From contig JAFRGQ010000016.1 in NCBI GenBank assembly GCA_017433725.1, positions 1 through 53,934 on the forward strand: 53,934 bases of DNA, read 5' to 3'. This document shows, piece after piece, positions 44,949 to 53,934 of the stretch. Each line of letters starts with the position of its first letter. Within the stretch, counting starts at the first letter, position 1. The notes under the pieces are model-generated. The model was not told the origin of the DNA and did no database searches. It saw only the letters and a program-made list of their open reading frames with translations. Both the position numbers and the translations under genes were made by a program. The DNA comes from Lachnospiraceae bacterium (GTDB lineage: Bacteria > Bacillota > Clostridia > Lachnospirales > Lachnospiraceae).

Positions 44949-45048
44949 GGAGCTGCCGCATTAAAGTGTGGAGCCACAATATAAAGCAGACGATATTTGA
45001 AAATGTCTGCTTTATATTGTGTCAACACTGCTTTAATGCGGCAGCTCC
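44949..45048. terminator. 100-nt bidirectional hairpin (family copy H)
   Basis: A perfect 18-bp stem (44949-44966 with 45031-45048, starting GGAGCTGCCGCATTAAAG) encloses a perfect 16-bp stem (44976-44991 with 45005-45020, starting ACAATATAAAGCAGAC). An asymmetric junction lies between. It stands between the convergent U32 and uracil permease genes. On the minus strand TTTTTC follows four bases later. Confidence 0.93.
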
Positions 45049-45099
45049 GTTTTGAATTCAAGAAACTTTCTTGAAGAAGAATGCGATTATTTCTGCGCT

Positions 45100-46479
45100 T
45101 TATTTATTCGGATCGAGAGTAACGCCCTGATGCTTGTCACCTTTCGGGTTGGTTCCGTACTCATAATCATTGCCCGGCAGAATGGCGTTCAGCAGGACGC
45201 CGGCGAGTGAAGCAATCGCAAGACTTGTCAGGGTGATGGATGTACCTGCGACCTCAAATGTAAGTCCGTCCGCAAAACCGAGTCCGCAGACGAGGATGAC
45301 AGCGCAGATGATCAGGTTGCGGCTGTTCGTCAGGTCAACACGGTTCTCGACAACATTACGGATACCGATTGCGGAAATCATACCGTAAAGGATGAAGCTT
45401 ACGCCGCCGATGATGGAAGCCGGAAGCATTGTGATGATGCCGGCAAATTTCGGTACGAAGCTCAGGATGATAGCGAAAATGGCTGCCAGGCGAATAACGG
45501 ACGGATCATAAACCTTGGAGAGTTCGAGTACGCCTGTGTTCTCACCGTATGTCGTGTTGGCCGGGCCGCCGAAGAATGCGGATAATGCTGTGGCAAGACC
45601 GTCACCGATCAATGTGCGGTGAAGACCCGGATCCTCGATAAAGTTCTGTCCGACAGTCGCTGAAATAGCGGACATATCGCCGATGTGTTCCATCATTGTC
45701 GCAATTGCGATCGGCGCCATGACCAGGATCGAGGTGATGTTGAATTTGCAGATAAAGAAATCCGGGACACCGACCCAGGAGGCAGCGGCAACATTTGTAA
45801 AATCGAGAATTGCACTTCCGTCCGGATTGTGGAGTCCGGTGATGAACATGATGAAGGCGACTGCGTATGAGATAACAACGCCCATCAGGATCGGGATGAT
45901 ACGGAACATTCCCTTGCCCCAGATGTTGAATACAATGATGACCGACAATGCAATCAGTGCAAGGAACCAGTTGGTGCTGGCGTTGCCGATCGCGGATCCT
46001 GCGAGTGAAAGACCGATGCAGATGATGATCGGGCCGGTGACGACGGGCGGCAGATATTTCATGACGCGCTTAACGCCGACAAACTTAATGACCAGGGCAA
46101 GAATCAGGTAAAGCAGACCTGCTACAACGATACCGCCGCACGCATACGGGAGCTTTTCGCCGTACGTCATATCTGCGAAAATTCCGCTTTTCAGGTTAGC
46201 AACGGTGGCAAAGCCGCCGAGGAATGCAAAGGATGAACCGAGAAATGCCGGAACCTTCATCTTGGAGCAAAGGTGGAAGAACAGTGTTCCTACGCCTGCG
46301 AAGAACAGAGTGACCTGAATGGAGAGACCTTCTCCGTGGAAATACGTGTTGACCAGAATCGGCACAAGGACCGTCGCACCGAACATTGCGAACAGATGCT
46401 GAAGTCCGAGGATCAGCATTTTCGGAGTGCCCAGAGTGCGAGCATCGGTGACGGCTTCCTGGTTTGGTGTGTTGCTCAT
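45100..46479 (-). CDS. uraA: Uracil permease, NCS2 family
   Basis: Proton-coupled nucleobase importer of 459 residues with about 14 membrane spans. Segments typical of NCS2 are present: GLQHLFAMFGATVLVPIL near the N terminus, and the signature NTTYGENTGVLELSKVYDP with the substrate-binding region in the second half. The similarity to uracil permeases (UraA/PyrP) is stronger than to xanthine permeases. The last 15 residues are polar. GGAGG lies eight bases before the ATG on the minus strand. No PyrR-binding leader or purine/pyrimidine riboswitch is evident, and no pyrimidine gene is adjacent. Confidence 0.93.
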   Translation of the reverse strand: MSNTPNQEAVTDARTLGTPKMLILGLQHLFAMFGATVLVPILVNTYFHGEGLSIQVTLFFAGVGTLFFHLCSKMKVPAFLGSSFAFLGGFATVANLKSGIFADMTYGEKLPYACGGIVVAGLLYLILALVIKFVGVKRVMKYLPPVVTGPIIICIGLSLAGSAIGNASTNWFLALIALSVIIVFNIWGKGMFRIIPILMGVVISYAVAFIMFITGLHNPDGSAILDFTNVAAASWVGVPDFFICKFNITSILVMAPIAIATMMEHIGDMSAISATVGQNFIEDPGLHRTLIGDGLATALSAFFGGPANTTYGENTGVLELSKVYDPSVIRLAAIFAIILSFVPKFAGIITMLPASIIGGVSFILYGMISAIGIRNVVENRVDLTNSRNLIICAVILVCGLGFADGLTFEVAGTSITLTSLAIASLAGVLLNAILPGNDYEYGTNPKGDKHQGVTLDPNK

Positions 46480-46629
46480 GTAAAAAACCTCCTCATTTAA
46501 AGACCGTTGACATCTTCACGTGACAGAATACCACTCGAAATGTTATAAGTACAGCACTTTTTTCCGGGAAATGCCGGTTGTCCTGTGAGCCGGAGCGAAA
46601 AGGACTTTCCAACAGATGCCGTTCCGGTA

Positions 46630-46635
46630 TATAAT
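46630..46635 (+). promoter_or_regulatory. -10 element upstream of comM
   Basis: TATAAT, with TTTCCA 18 bases upstream as a weak -35. It would start the comM-dprA unit near 46642. Confidence 0.42.
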
Positions 46636-46708
46636 AAGACTACTTTCAGGGGCGTTCTGCCCGCTTTTTTTCCACTTATTCATTTCATAATGCACAAGGA
46701 GAGGTACT

Positions 46709-48238
46709 ATGTTCAATCGTGTACTTTCTGCCGCCATCGTCGGAATAGATGTCATTCCGGTACAGGTCGAAGTTGATGTCAGCGACGGCCTTCCGCAGTT
46801 CACGATGGTCGGAAGTCTGACCGGACAGGTCAGGGAAGCCGAAGACCGTGTGCGCACGTCTCTGCGCAACATCGGCATTGCGCTTCCCCCGAAAAAGATA
46901 ACTGTCAATCTCGCACCGGCAGATGTGTTGAAAAACGGATCCGGTTTTGATCTGCCGATTGCACTCGGAATCCTTGCCGGTGAACAAAAGATTCCGTCGG
47001 ACTCCCTTGCAAGCGTCATGGCCATAGGAGAACTCAGTCTGAACGGAGATATAAACCCTGTCAGCGGGATCCTTCCGTCTGCGCTGCAGGCAAGGAAGCT
47101 GGGTATTCATACTATGCTTGTACCGGCGGGGAATGAGAACGAAGCCAGGGTTGTGACTGATCTCGACATCATTGGGTTCAGATGCATAAATGAGGTTCTG
47201 GAGTTTCTCAGACACGGCACATTGCCGAAAACAGAGGAAGTAAGCAGCGGGTCTCCGGAACTCAACCGCTATAACCTTGATTTTTCGGACATCCGGGGGC
47301 AGGAGAATGTAAAGAGAGCTGCCACCGTCGCAGCCGCAGGCTTTCACAATCTTCTCATGATCGGTCCGCCCGGTGCCGGGAAGACAATGATCGCAAGGCG
47401 TATCCCCACAATCATGCCGCCTCTGACGCAGGACGAGAGTCTTGAAATCTCGCAAATCTATTCTGTTGCCGGTCTTCTGAACCCGGAACAGCCCTTCCTG
47501 GGAACACGTCCGTTCCGCTCACCTCACCATACTATGACCGCGCAGGCCCTTGCCGGAGGAGGCCGAATCCCCAGACCCGGGGAATTGACGCTCGCGCACA
47601 GAGGAATCCTTTTTCTGGATGAAATGCCGGAATTCAAAAAAGGATCGCTGGAAATTCTGAGGCAGCCTCTCGAGGACCGGGAAATTGTCATAGCAAGAAC
47701 CGCCGGTACATATCGGTTTCCGGCTGCGTTCCTGCTTCTGGCAGCGATGAACCCCTGCCCCTGCGGGCATTTTCCGGACATGAATCGATGTACCTGCAAA
47801 CCGAATGAAATTGCAGCATATATGCACAGAGTATCGAGACCGCTTCTTGACCGGATCGATTTGTGCGTTGAGTGTCCTGCCGTGACATATGAGGAGCTGA
47901 CCGGAAGACATGAAAAAGGGAGGACATCTGCGGAGATAAGAGCGGAGGTGTGCGCAGCGCATTTGCGACAAAAGAACAGATTTGAAGGGCACTCCATTCA
48001 TTTTAATTCGGAGATACCTGCAGATAAACTCGAGACATTCTGCCCGATGGACGGTGAGGCTTCGAGACTGATGCAGAGAGCATTTGAACAGATGCACCTC
48101 TCCGCAAGAGGTTACCACAGAATAATCCGCGTTGCGCGAACGATCGCGGATCTGGCCGGGGAAGATACTATCCGAACGCCACACGTATCGGAAGCGATCT
48201 GTTATCGGACTATCGACAAAAAGTACTGGAGGGTATGA
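46709..48238 (+). CDS. comM: ComM/YifB AAA+ helicase-like protein (Mg-chelatase fold)
   Basis: AAA+ ATPase that helps branch migration of incoming DNA during natural transformation in Gram-negatives; its role in Firmicutes is not settled. It is 509 residues. An N-terminal Lon-like domain (about 1-185) with LNGDINPVSGILPSAL is followed by the ATPase domain: Walker A GPPGAGKT at 219-226 and Walker B ILFLDEMPEF. A zinc-like cysteine cluster is CPCGHFPDMNRCTC. The C-terminal MgChl-type domain ends near 505. AGGAGAGG precedes the ATG. Its stop overlaps the dprA reading frame, so the two are co-translated. Confidence 0.93.
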   Translation: MFNRVLSAAIVGIDVIPVQVEVDVSDGLPQFTMVGSLTGQVREAEDRVRTSLRNIGIALPPKKITVNLAPADVLKNGSGFDLPIALGILAGEQKIPSDSLASVMAIGELSLNGDINPVSGILPSALQARKLGIHTMLVPAGNENEARVVTDLDIIGFRCINEVLEFLRHGTLPKTEEVSSGSPELNRYNLDFSDIRGQENVKRAATVAAAGFHNLLMIGPPGAGKTMIARRIPTIMPPLTQDESLEISQIYSVAGLLNPEQPFLGTRPFRSPHHTMTAQALAGGGRIPRPGELTLAHRGILFLDEMPEFKKGSLEILRQPLEDREIVIARTAGTYRFPAAFLLLAAMNPCPCGHFPDMNRCTCKPNEIAAYMHRVSRPLLDRIDLCVECPAVTYEELTGRHEKGRTSAEIRAEVCAAHLRQKNRFEGHSIHFNSEIPADKLETFCPMDGEASRLMQRAFEQMHLSARGYHRIIRVARTIADLAGEDTIRTPHVSEAICYRTIDKKYWRV

Positions 48239-48240
48239 AA

Positions 48241-49254
48241 ATGAGTGAGAGCACATATATTATTAGTAGAAACTCAGACATGTATCCGGCCAGATTTGAG
48301 GGCATCTCTAACATGCCCGAAGAGCTGTATGTGATGGGGTCGCTTCCTGATGAACATGCACCTGCTGTGGCTATCGTCGGAGCGAGGATGTGCAGCCGTT
48401 ACGGGCACAATATCGCGTTCACTTTCGGCAAAAAACTTGCAGAGCACGGCGTCTCGGTCATCAGCGGTATGGCGCTCGGCATTGACGGAGCTGCGCAGGA
48501 AGGAGCTCTCTCAGGAGGCGGAAAAACGTATGCTGTCCTCGGATGCGGCGTGGATATATGCTATCCGAGATCGAATCGGATGCTGTATGATCAGATCCCT
48601 GCGCATGGCGGAATTCTCTCTGAGTTCCCCCTTGGCACACAGCCCCTGCCGTACAATTTTCCGCTCCGTAACAGGCTGGTTTCCGCTCTTGCCGACGTAG
48701 TGATTGTAGTGGAAGCGAGGAAAAAGTCCGGATCACTTATCACAGTTGACTATGCACTGGAGCAAGGAAGGAGTGTCTACGCCGTTCCGGGCAGAGTGGG
48801 GGACGCTCTCTCGGACGGCTGCAATTACCTGATTGCGCAGGGAGCGGGGATTGCCTGGTCTGTGGAAGCTATCATCGAGGAACTGTCCATGCAGGCTTCT
48901 CTTTCAAATGCAGCCAGGGCAGCTCGTGTGGCTGCAGCGGCGAAACTTCGGCAGCTTTCGGCGGAGGGAAAAATATCGGGCAAATGTCCGGCACAGGAAA
49001 AAGGTGTAGGCGAATTGACCCTCACGGAAGCAGGCAGCGCAGGTGAGCGTCCGCTTCCTTTGGGGGTGGACTCTGGGTCTCATAAGGGAAAAATACTGGT
49101 CGCTCTCGGAAGTGAAACATATTCGCAGGATGAACTGGCTGAGAAAACGGGTCTTTCTGTGGCGGATCTTAACGCCGCGATGGGTGAGATGCTTCTCCTC
49201 GGATATATCGAGGAAGTCGGACGTGCAAGGTATGTAAGAACGCGTGAAAGTTAG
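48241..49254 (+). CDS. dprA: DNA processing protein DprA
   Basis: Loads RecA on incoming single-stranded DNA during transformation; widely kept in non-competent bacteria. It is 337 residues. The Rossmann-like core has AIVGARMCSRYG near 44 and VISGMALGIDGAAQ near 75, typical of DprA. A C-terminal winged-helix of the DprA type occupies roughly residues 285-335. Two ATG are possible; 48241 is seven bases from GGAGGG, whereas 48235 is only one. It follows comM directly. No late competence (comE, comG) gene is here, so transformation itself is not shown. The gap to topA has a run of T but no clear stem. Confidence 0.92.
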   Translation: MSESTYIISRNSDMYPARFEGISNMPEELYVMGSLPDEHAPAVAIVGARMCSRYGHNIAFTFGKKLAEHGVSVISGMALGIDGAAQEGALSGGGKTYAVLGCGVDICYPRSNRMLYDQIPAHGGILSEFPLGTQPLPYNFPLRNRLVSALADVVIVVEARKKSGSLITVDYALEQGRSVYAVPGRVGDALSDGCNYLIAQGAGIAWSVEAIIEELSMQASLSNAARAARVAAAAKLRQLSAEGKISGKCPAQEKGVGELTLTEAGSAGERPLPLGVDSGSHKGKILVALGSETYSQDELAEKTGLSVADLNAAMGEMLLLGYIEEVGRARYVRTRES

Positions 49255-49308
49255 GATTTTGTTCAAATTGCCCAATAAAGTCTTCTCGAAATTTATTTTT
49301 TTTCCATC

Positions 49309-49337
49309 TTGTCAGTAGATTTTTTTTGTTGTATAGT
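49309..49337 (+). promoter_or_regulatory. Promoter of topA and terminator-like hairpin in its leader
   Basis: TTGTCA, 17 bases, then TATAGT. About 55 bases downstream, ACAGC (49392-49396) pairs with GCTGT (49401-49405), followed by TTTT. The ribosome binding site AGGAGG comes next. The hairpin is small, so any attenuation is speculative. Confidence 0.65.
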
Positions 49338-49424
49338 TTGGAACTTGAGGAGAGACACATGTGATGTACGAAATCCATGATGTCGCCCCGGACAGCATAA
49401 GCTGTTTTTGATAGGAGGTAAAGT

Positions 49425-51485
49425 TTGGCAAAGAATCTTGTAATCGTAGAGTCCCCTGCCAAGGTCAAGACCATCAAAAAGTTTCTCGGTTCCAGTTATG
49501 AGGTTGCAGCGTCAATGGGCCATGTGCGCGACCTGCCAAGAAGCCAGATGGGAATTGATGTTGAGCATGACTTTGAACCTAAATACATTACGATCCGCGG
49601 AAAGGGTGAGCTTCTGGCGAAACTCAGAAAATCCGCCAAGGCAGCAGACCGTGTTTTTCTCGCGACTGACCCTGACCGTGAAGGAGAAGCGATTTCATGG
49701 CATCTTGTCACGGCATTGAAGCTGGATGAGAAAAAAATGCGCCGCATCACATTCAACGAGATTACGAAGAATGCCGTCAAGGCTTCGCTGAAGAATCCCA
49801 GAGAGATTGATATGAATCTTGTTGATGCGCAGCAGGCCAGGCGTGTTCTGGACCGTATGGTAGGCTATCAGATTTCTCCGCTGCTCTGGGCTAAAGTGAA
49901 ACGCGGGCTTTCCGCGGGACGCGTCCAGTCAGTCGCACTCAGGATCATAGCCGACAGAGAGAAAGAGATAGAGGCATTTGTACCGTCTGAGTATTGGACG
50001 ATCGATGCGGACTTCAGCATTCCGGATACAAAAAAGCCTTTGACAGCGCATTTTTACGGAACGGATAAAAAAATGAACCTCGGCTCCGAAGAAGAGGTTA
50101 ACGCGGTTCTGTCTGAGCTGGAAGGGGTTGACTGGGAGATCGCTGAAGTCAAAAAAGGCGAGCGGACAAGAAAGCCGCCGCTTCCGTTCACGACCAGTAC
50201 CCTTCAGCAGGAAGCTGCCAAGACGCTCAACTTCTCGACGTCAAAGACGATGCGGATCGCACAGCAGCTCTATGAAGGTGTGGATATTGCCGGTGAAGGC
50301 ACGGTCGGTGTGATCACTTATCTGAGAACAGATTCCACGCGTATAGCTGTGGAGGCGGATACAGCGGCGAGACAGTATATAGGCGAGGTCTACGGGCAGG
50401 AATCGGTAGGGTCTTTCGGCAGTGAGAATGTCAACAGGAATTCCCAGGATGCTCACGAAGCGATCCGCCCGACGGATATAAGAAGAGTACCGGTCAAAGT
50501 GAAAGAGTCCCTGACAAGAGATCAGTTCAGGCTGTATCAGTTGATTTGGAAACGATTTACGGCGAGCCGTATGTCCAACGCCGTATATGAGACTGCGTCG
50601 GTCAAGATTCGCGGCGGAAAGTATACGTTCACAGCTGCATCATCCAGACTCCGCAAAGCCGGATTCATGGATGTATATACCACGGACGAAGATGAAAAGA
50701 CGAGCGGTGACAAGGCAGTCGGAAGTCTCACAAAGGAAACCCCGCTCACGCTCCGAGAGATGAAGCCGGAGCAGCATTTTACGCAGCCGTCGCCGCACTA
50801 CACGGAAGCTTCGCTGGTAAGAACGCTCGAAGAGCTCGGCATAGGCCGTCCCAGCACGTATGCACCGACGATCTCTACGATTCTGGCAAGAAGATATATC
50901 ACGAAGGAGCAGAAAAATCTGTATATCACCGAGCTCGGCGAGGTGGTCAACGATATCATGTGCAGGGAGTTCCCGCAGATCGTCGATGTACACTTCACTG
51001 CCAATCTTGAAACACTGCTCGATGGCGTCGCGGACGGAAAGGTCCAGTGGAAGACAATCGTTGAGAATTTTTATCCGGATCTTCAGGAGGCGGTCAATAA
51101 GGCCGAAGCAGAGCTGGAGAAAGTGAAGATCGAGGACGAGGTCAGCGACGTTCCCTGTGAGAATTGCGGCAGGATGATGGTCATAAAGTACGGACCGCAC
51201 GGAAAATTCCTTGCATGTCCGGGATTTCCGGAATGCCGTAATACCAAGCCGTATTTTGAGACGATCGGAGTCAAATGTCCGGAGTGCGGCGGAGAGGTCG
51301 TGCTGAAGCGCACGCGCAAGGGCAGACGATATTTCGGCTGTGAAAATAATCCGGAGTGCGGATTTATGTCGTGGACCAAACCTGTCGCGAAGAAGTGCCC
51401 GGTGTGCGGCGGATATATGACCGAGAAGGGAAATAAGTTCGTTTGCGCGGACAAGAAGTGCGGTCATTCAGAGAATGCCGAGTGA
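49425..51485 (+). CDS. topA: DNA topoisomerase I
   Basis: Type IA topoisomerase that relaxes negative supercoils behind RNA polymerase. It is 686 residues. The TOPRIM domain starts LVIVESPAKVKTI and holds TDPDREGEAIS. The catalytic tyrosine is Y299 in GVITYLRTDST. Three C-terminal zinc ribbons follow: CENCGRMM to CPGFPEC, CPECGGEV to CENNPEC, and CPVCGGY to CADKKC. The start is TTG at 49425, six bases after AGGAGG, encoding MAKNLVIVES. It follows dprA, as in Bacillus. Confidence 0.97.
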   Translation: MAKNLVIVESPAKVKTIKKFLGSSYEVAASMGHVRDLPRSQMGIDVEHDFEPKYITIRGKGELLAKLRKSAKAADRVFLATDPDREGEAISWHLVTALKLDEKKMRRITFNEITKNAVKASLKNPREIDMNLVDAQQARRVLDRMVGYQISPLLWAKVKRGLSAGRVQSVALRIIADREKEIEAFVPSEYWTIDADFSIPDTKKPLTAHFYGTDKKMNLGSEEEVNAVLSELEGVDWEIAEVKKGERTRKPPLPFTTSTLQQEAAKTLNFSTSKTMRIAQQLYEGVDIAGEGTVGVITYLRTDSTRIAVEADTAARQYIGEVYGQESVGSFGSENVNRNSQDAHEAIRPTDIRRVPVKVKESLTRDQFRLYQLIWKRFTASRMSNAVYETASVKIRGGKYTFTAASSRLRKAGFMDVYTTDEDEKTSGDKAVGSLTKETPLTLREMKPEQHFTQPSPHYTEASLVRTLEELGIGRPSTYAPTISTILARRYITKEQKNLYITELGEVVNDIMCREFPQIVDVHFTANLETLLDGVADGKVQWKTIVENFYPDLQEAVNKAEAELEKVKIEDEVSDVPCENCGRMMVIKYGPHGKFLACPGFPECRNTKPYFETIGVKCPECGGEVVLKRTRKGRRYFGCENNPECGFMSWTKPVAKKCPVCGGYMTEKGNKFVCADKKCGHSENAE

Positions 51486-51846
51486 TGTAACCGGAGCAAC
51501 TGTCCGAAAGAGTTGTCTGAACTTGTTGTGCCGAAGAAATTTTTGCAGAAAGTTTATCAATCGGTCCCTTATAAATGCAGACAACTTGACAAGGTGACAT
51601 ATATATAGAATGCACAGGATTAAGAAAATAAAATAGTACGAATAATCAGAAAATACCGTCGGAACAGTTGTTTTGACGGTATTTTTGTGATATTATCAGA
51701 GTTATAAAATATAGTGTAAATCTCGTGGTATATCTGCCATGTCTGCACCCATAAAACAGCGCTAACAGAAAAATACAACTGTTTCCGTTTCTGCTTGATC
51801 GATGCAGACCGGCTGACTTTTATCTATGGAAAGGAAGTACGGCAAG
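51486..51846 (+). other. Gap between topA and codY
   Basis: A 361-base stretch with no gene. It has a small stem, CAACT with AGTTG, right after topA (51496-51516) and the terminator at 51651. An AT-rich region follows near 51690-51715, where the codY promoter should be; I cannot assign a spacing that fits. No other structure is evident. Confidence 0.4.
51651..51686 (+). terminator. Intrinsic terminator between topA and codY
   Basis: AAATACCGTC (51651-51660) pairs perfectly with GACGGTATTT (51675-51684), followed by a T-tract that the stem's own T residues extend. The 14-base loop is longer than usual. Confidence 0.75.
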
Positions 51847-52632
51847 ATGAGTGTACAACTGCTGGATAAAACAAGGAAAATCAATAAATTGCTGCACAAT
51901 ACGAGCAGCTCAAAGGTTGTATTTAATGACATCTGTAAGGTGATGGTCGATACGCTGAAGTCCAATATCCTTGTGATCAGCAAGAAAGGGAAGGTATTGG
52001 GCGTAGGCAAATGCGAAGGCGTGGATGAACTCACGGAGCTTTTGTCGAACAATGTCGGCGAATTCATCGACAAGCTTTTGAATGAACGTTTTCTGGGAGT
52101 CCTCTCGACAAAAGAGAACGTCAACCTGATCACACTTGGTTTTGAAGGGGGCGACATTTCCAAATATGTCGCAATTATCAATCCGATTGATATTGCCGGT
52201 GAAAGGCTGGGAACCGTATTCTGCTATCGTTCGGGTGAGCCGTTCGATATCGAGGATATCATTGTCAGTGAATACGGCACGACAGTAGTAGGTCTCGAGA
52301 TGATGAGATCCGTTGATGAGGAAAATGCCGCTGAGGCACGCAAGAAACAGGTCGTGAAATCCGCGTTCTCTACTTTATCCTTCTCCGAACTTGAAGCGAT
52401 CATCCATATTTTCGATGAACTTGACGGCAAGGAAGGCATTCTTGTTGCCAGCAAGATCGCAGACCGGGTGGGAATCACAAGATCGGTCATCGTCAATGCA
52501 CTGCGCAAGTTCGAGAGTGCGGGAATTATCGAATCGCGTTCTTCCGGCATGAAGGGAACGTATATTAAGGTGCTGAACGATTACATATTTGAAGAGCTGG
52601 AAGAAATAAAACTGCGCAGGGAAAAGAAGTAA
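51847..52632 (+). CDS. codY: GTP-sensing transcriptional pleiotropic repressor CodY
   Basis: Global regulator of nutrient response that binds branched-chain amino acids and GTP. It is 261 residues. The N-terminal GAF domain (about 1-155) has the MSVQLLDKTRKINKLLH start of CodY. A linker and a C-terminal winged HTH follow, with ASKIADRVGITRSVIV and GMKGTYIKVLND, which is the most conserved part of CodY. The ATG at 51847 has AAAGGAAGT upstream; the frame from 51826 would include that site. It is monocistronic, between its own terminator and topA. Its targets in the window are not established. Confidence 0.95.
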   Translation: MSVQLLDKTRKINKLLHNTSSSKVVFNDICKVMVDTLKSNILVISKKGKVLGVGKCEGVDELTELLSNNVGEFIDKLLNERFLGVLSTKENVNLITLGFEGGDISKYVAIINPIDIAGERLGTVFCYRSGEPFDIEDIIVSEYGTTVVGLEMMRSVDEENAAEARKKQVVKSAFSTLSFSELEAIIHIFDELDGKEGILVASKIADRVGITRSVIVNALRKFESAGIIESRSSGMKGTYIKVLNDYIFEELEEIKLRREKK

Positions 52633-52670
52633 GCCCGGCAAAATACATTTTAAAAGAATATGCATTTTAT

Positions 52671-52722
52671 AAATAATCTCTGTTTCGAAAGTTGATCTAA
52701 GCGAAACAGAGATTATTTTTTG
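52671..52722 (+). terminator. Intrinsic terminator of codY
   Basis: AAATAATCTCTGTTTCG (52671-52687) pairs perfectly over 17 bp with 52702-52718, with a 14-base loop and a long T-run after it. Confidence 0.93.
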
Positions 52723-52781
52723 CCAACTTCCCACACGCAGTTCATCGCAAGTCTCATCTCCTAAGTTTTAAAAAATAAATG

Positions 52782-52810
52782 TTGACATTAGAGTTTTGGG
52801 AGAGTATATT
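52782..52810 (+). promoter_or_regulatory. SigA promoter of groESL
   Basis: TTGACA, 17 bases, then TATATT. GAGTATATTATC repeats the sequence around the hrcA -10 almost exactly, and the CIRCE distance is the same. Confidence 0.93.
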
Positions 52811-52822
52811 ATCATACAGATG

Positions 52823-52849
52823 TTAGCACTCCATATAAATGAGTGCTAA
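52823..52849 (+). promoter_or_regulatory. CIRCE operator of groESL
   Basis: TTAGCACTC, nine bases, GAGTGCTAA: perfect consensus. It binds HrcA encoded at 17837-18937. Confidence 0.98.
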
Positions 52850-52898
52850 CAAATCAAAAACAGAGATATTCGAAACATTCACATAAGGAGGCTTTATT

Positions 52899-53189
52899 AT
52901 GAAGTTGGTACCGCTTAGCGACAGAGTTGTTCTGAAGCAGAAGGAAGCTGAAGAGAAGACAGCATCCGGAATCATTCTTTCCGGACAGGCTAAGGAAAAA
53001 CCGCAGCAGGCAGAAGTTATCGCTGTAGGACCGGGCGGAATCGTAGACGGTGAGAAAGTCGAGATGAACGTCAAGGTAGGTCAGATGGTTATTTATTCAA
53101 AGTATGCAGGAACAGACGTTAAGCTTGGTGATGAGGAATATACAATCGTACGTCAGAGTGATATTCTTGCAGTTGTAGAGGAGGACTAA
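52899..53189 (+). CDS. groES: Co-chaperonin GroES
   Basis: Ten-kDa ring lid of the GroEL folding chamber. It is 96 residues. The family start KLVPLSDRVVLKQ and the mobile loop EEKTASGIILSGQAKEKPQ are intact, with VYSKYAGTDV-type and ILAVVEED endings. AAGGAGG precedes the ATG. It is the first gene of the CIRCE-controlled groESL operon, with groEL following after six bases. Codon use is biased toward highly expressed patterns. Confidence 0.99.
   Translation: MKLVPLSDRVVLKQKEAEEKTASGIILSGQAKEKPQQAEVIAVGPGGIVDGEKVEMNVKVGQMVIYSKYAGTDVKLGDEEYTIVRQSDILAVVEED

Positions 53190-53934
<745 letters not shown>

Noticed and set aside
26844-45048. Insertion sequence or MITE origin for the dispersed repeats
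   Set aside because: No terminal inverted repeats with target-site duplications could be defined and no transposase is present, so a mobile origin is left open and not called.
51537-51553. AATTTTTGCAGAAAGTT near the end of topA, similar to a CodY box
   Set aside because: It has two extra bases between half-sites and lies about 300 bases before codY, behind a terminator, so the match is weak.

Overview
The window reads as the chromosome of a Gram-positive, low-to-mid GC anaerobe of the class Clostridia, most likely family Lachnospiraceae. This is inferred from gene content and order, not from a database search. The supporting signs are hrcA-grpE-dnaK-dnaJ followed by prmA-rsmE, the ireB-ruvX-DUF1292-rnj run, codY, type III glutamine synthetase, strong AGGAGG ribosome binding sites, TTG starts, and CIRCE operators. 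Almost everything is core housekeeping. I see no phage, insertion sequence, CRISPR array, rRNA or tRNA gene.

Layout. 1-11.2 kb: a sugar PTS permease (IIBCA), an orphan binding-protein lipoprotein, HtrA protease (minus strand), a lipid kinase, class II aldolase, glutamine synthetase III and a CdaR/PucR-type regulator. 11.3-17.4 kb: ftsE-ftsX, a PrsW-like membrane protease, uvrB, a 57-residue cysteine-rich protein and an SPFH protein. 17.7-25.1 kb: the HrcA-controlled chaperone operon, then prmA-rsmE. 25.1-30.5 kb: an IMP dehydrogenase-like enzyme, cysteine desulfurase and thiI, then truA and a small membrane protein on the minus strand. 31.2-37 kb: an efflux-type operon with two HlyD-like adaptors, an ABC ATPase and a FtsX/MacB-type permease. 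37-45 kb: an HPr-like protein, mtaB, ireB, ruvX, a DUF1292 protein, RNase J, a YlbF-family protein, a short MltG-like protein, and the trmR-U32 pair for tRNA wobble-uridine modification. 45-52.6 kb: uracil permease (minus strand), comM, dprA, topA, codY. 52.8 kb to the end: groES and the start of groEL, again under CIRCE.

The gaps between genes carry most of the unusual structure. (1) Eight large inverted repeats share a related outer arm built around GCTGYCRCAY and sit mainly where terminators are expected. (2) A dispersed element with two CTTCATC boxes exactly 58 nt apart occurs three times in full and once truncated. Three of the four lie directly behind the T-rich side of one of those hairpins, always in the same orientation. 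(3) A second dispersed element with an AAGAACGY-CGAG-RCGTTCTT hairpin follows stop codons at three loci. (4) There are three short tandem arrays: a 76-bp triplication of the 3' end of uvrB, a 41-bp array before prmA, and a decayed 39/40-bp pair before hrcA. These repeats are the best candidates here for something not yet described.

Working together: HrcA with CIRCE coordinates both chaperone operons. FtsEX would couple division to wall hydrolysis. IscS-like desulfurase and ThiI form a sulfur-transfer pair, and MtaB, TrmR, the U32 protein and TruA add tRNA modifications. CodY, the CdaR-like regulator and the histidine-less HPr paralog suggest nutrient-linked regulation.
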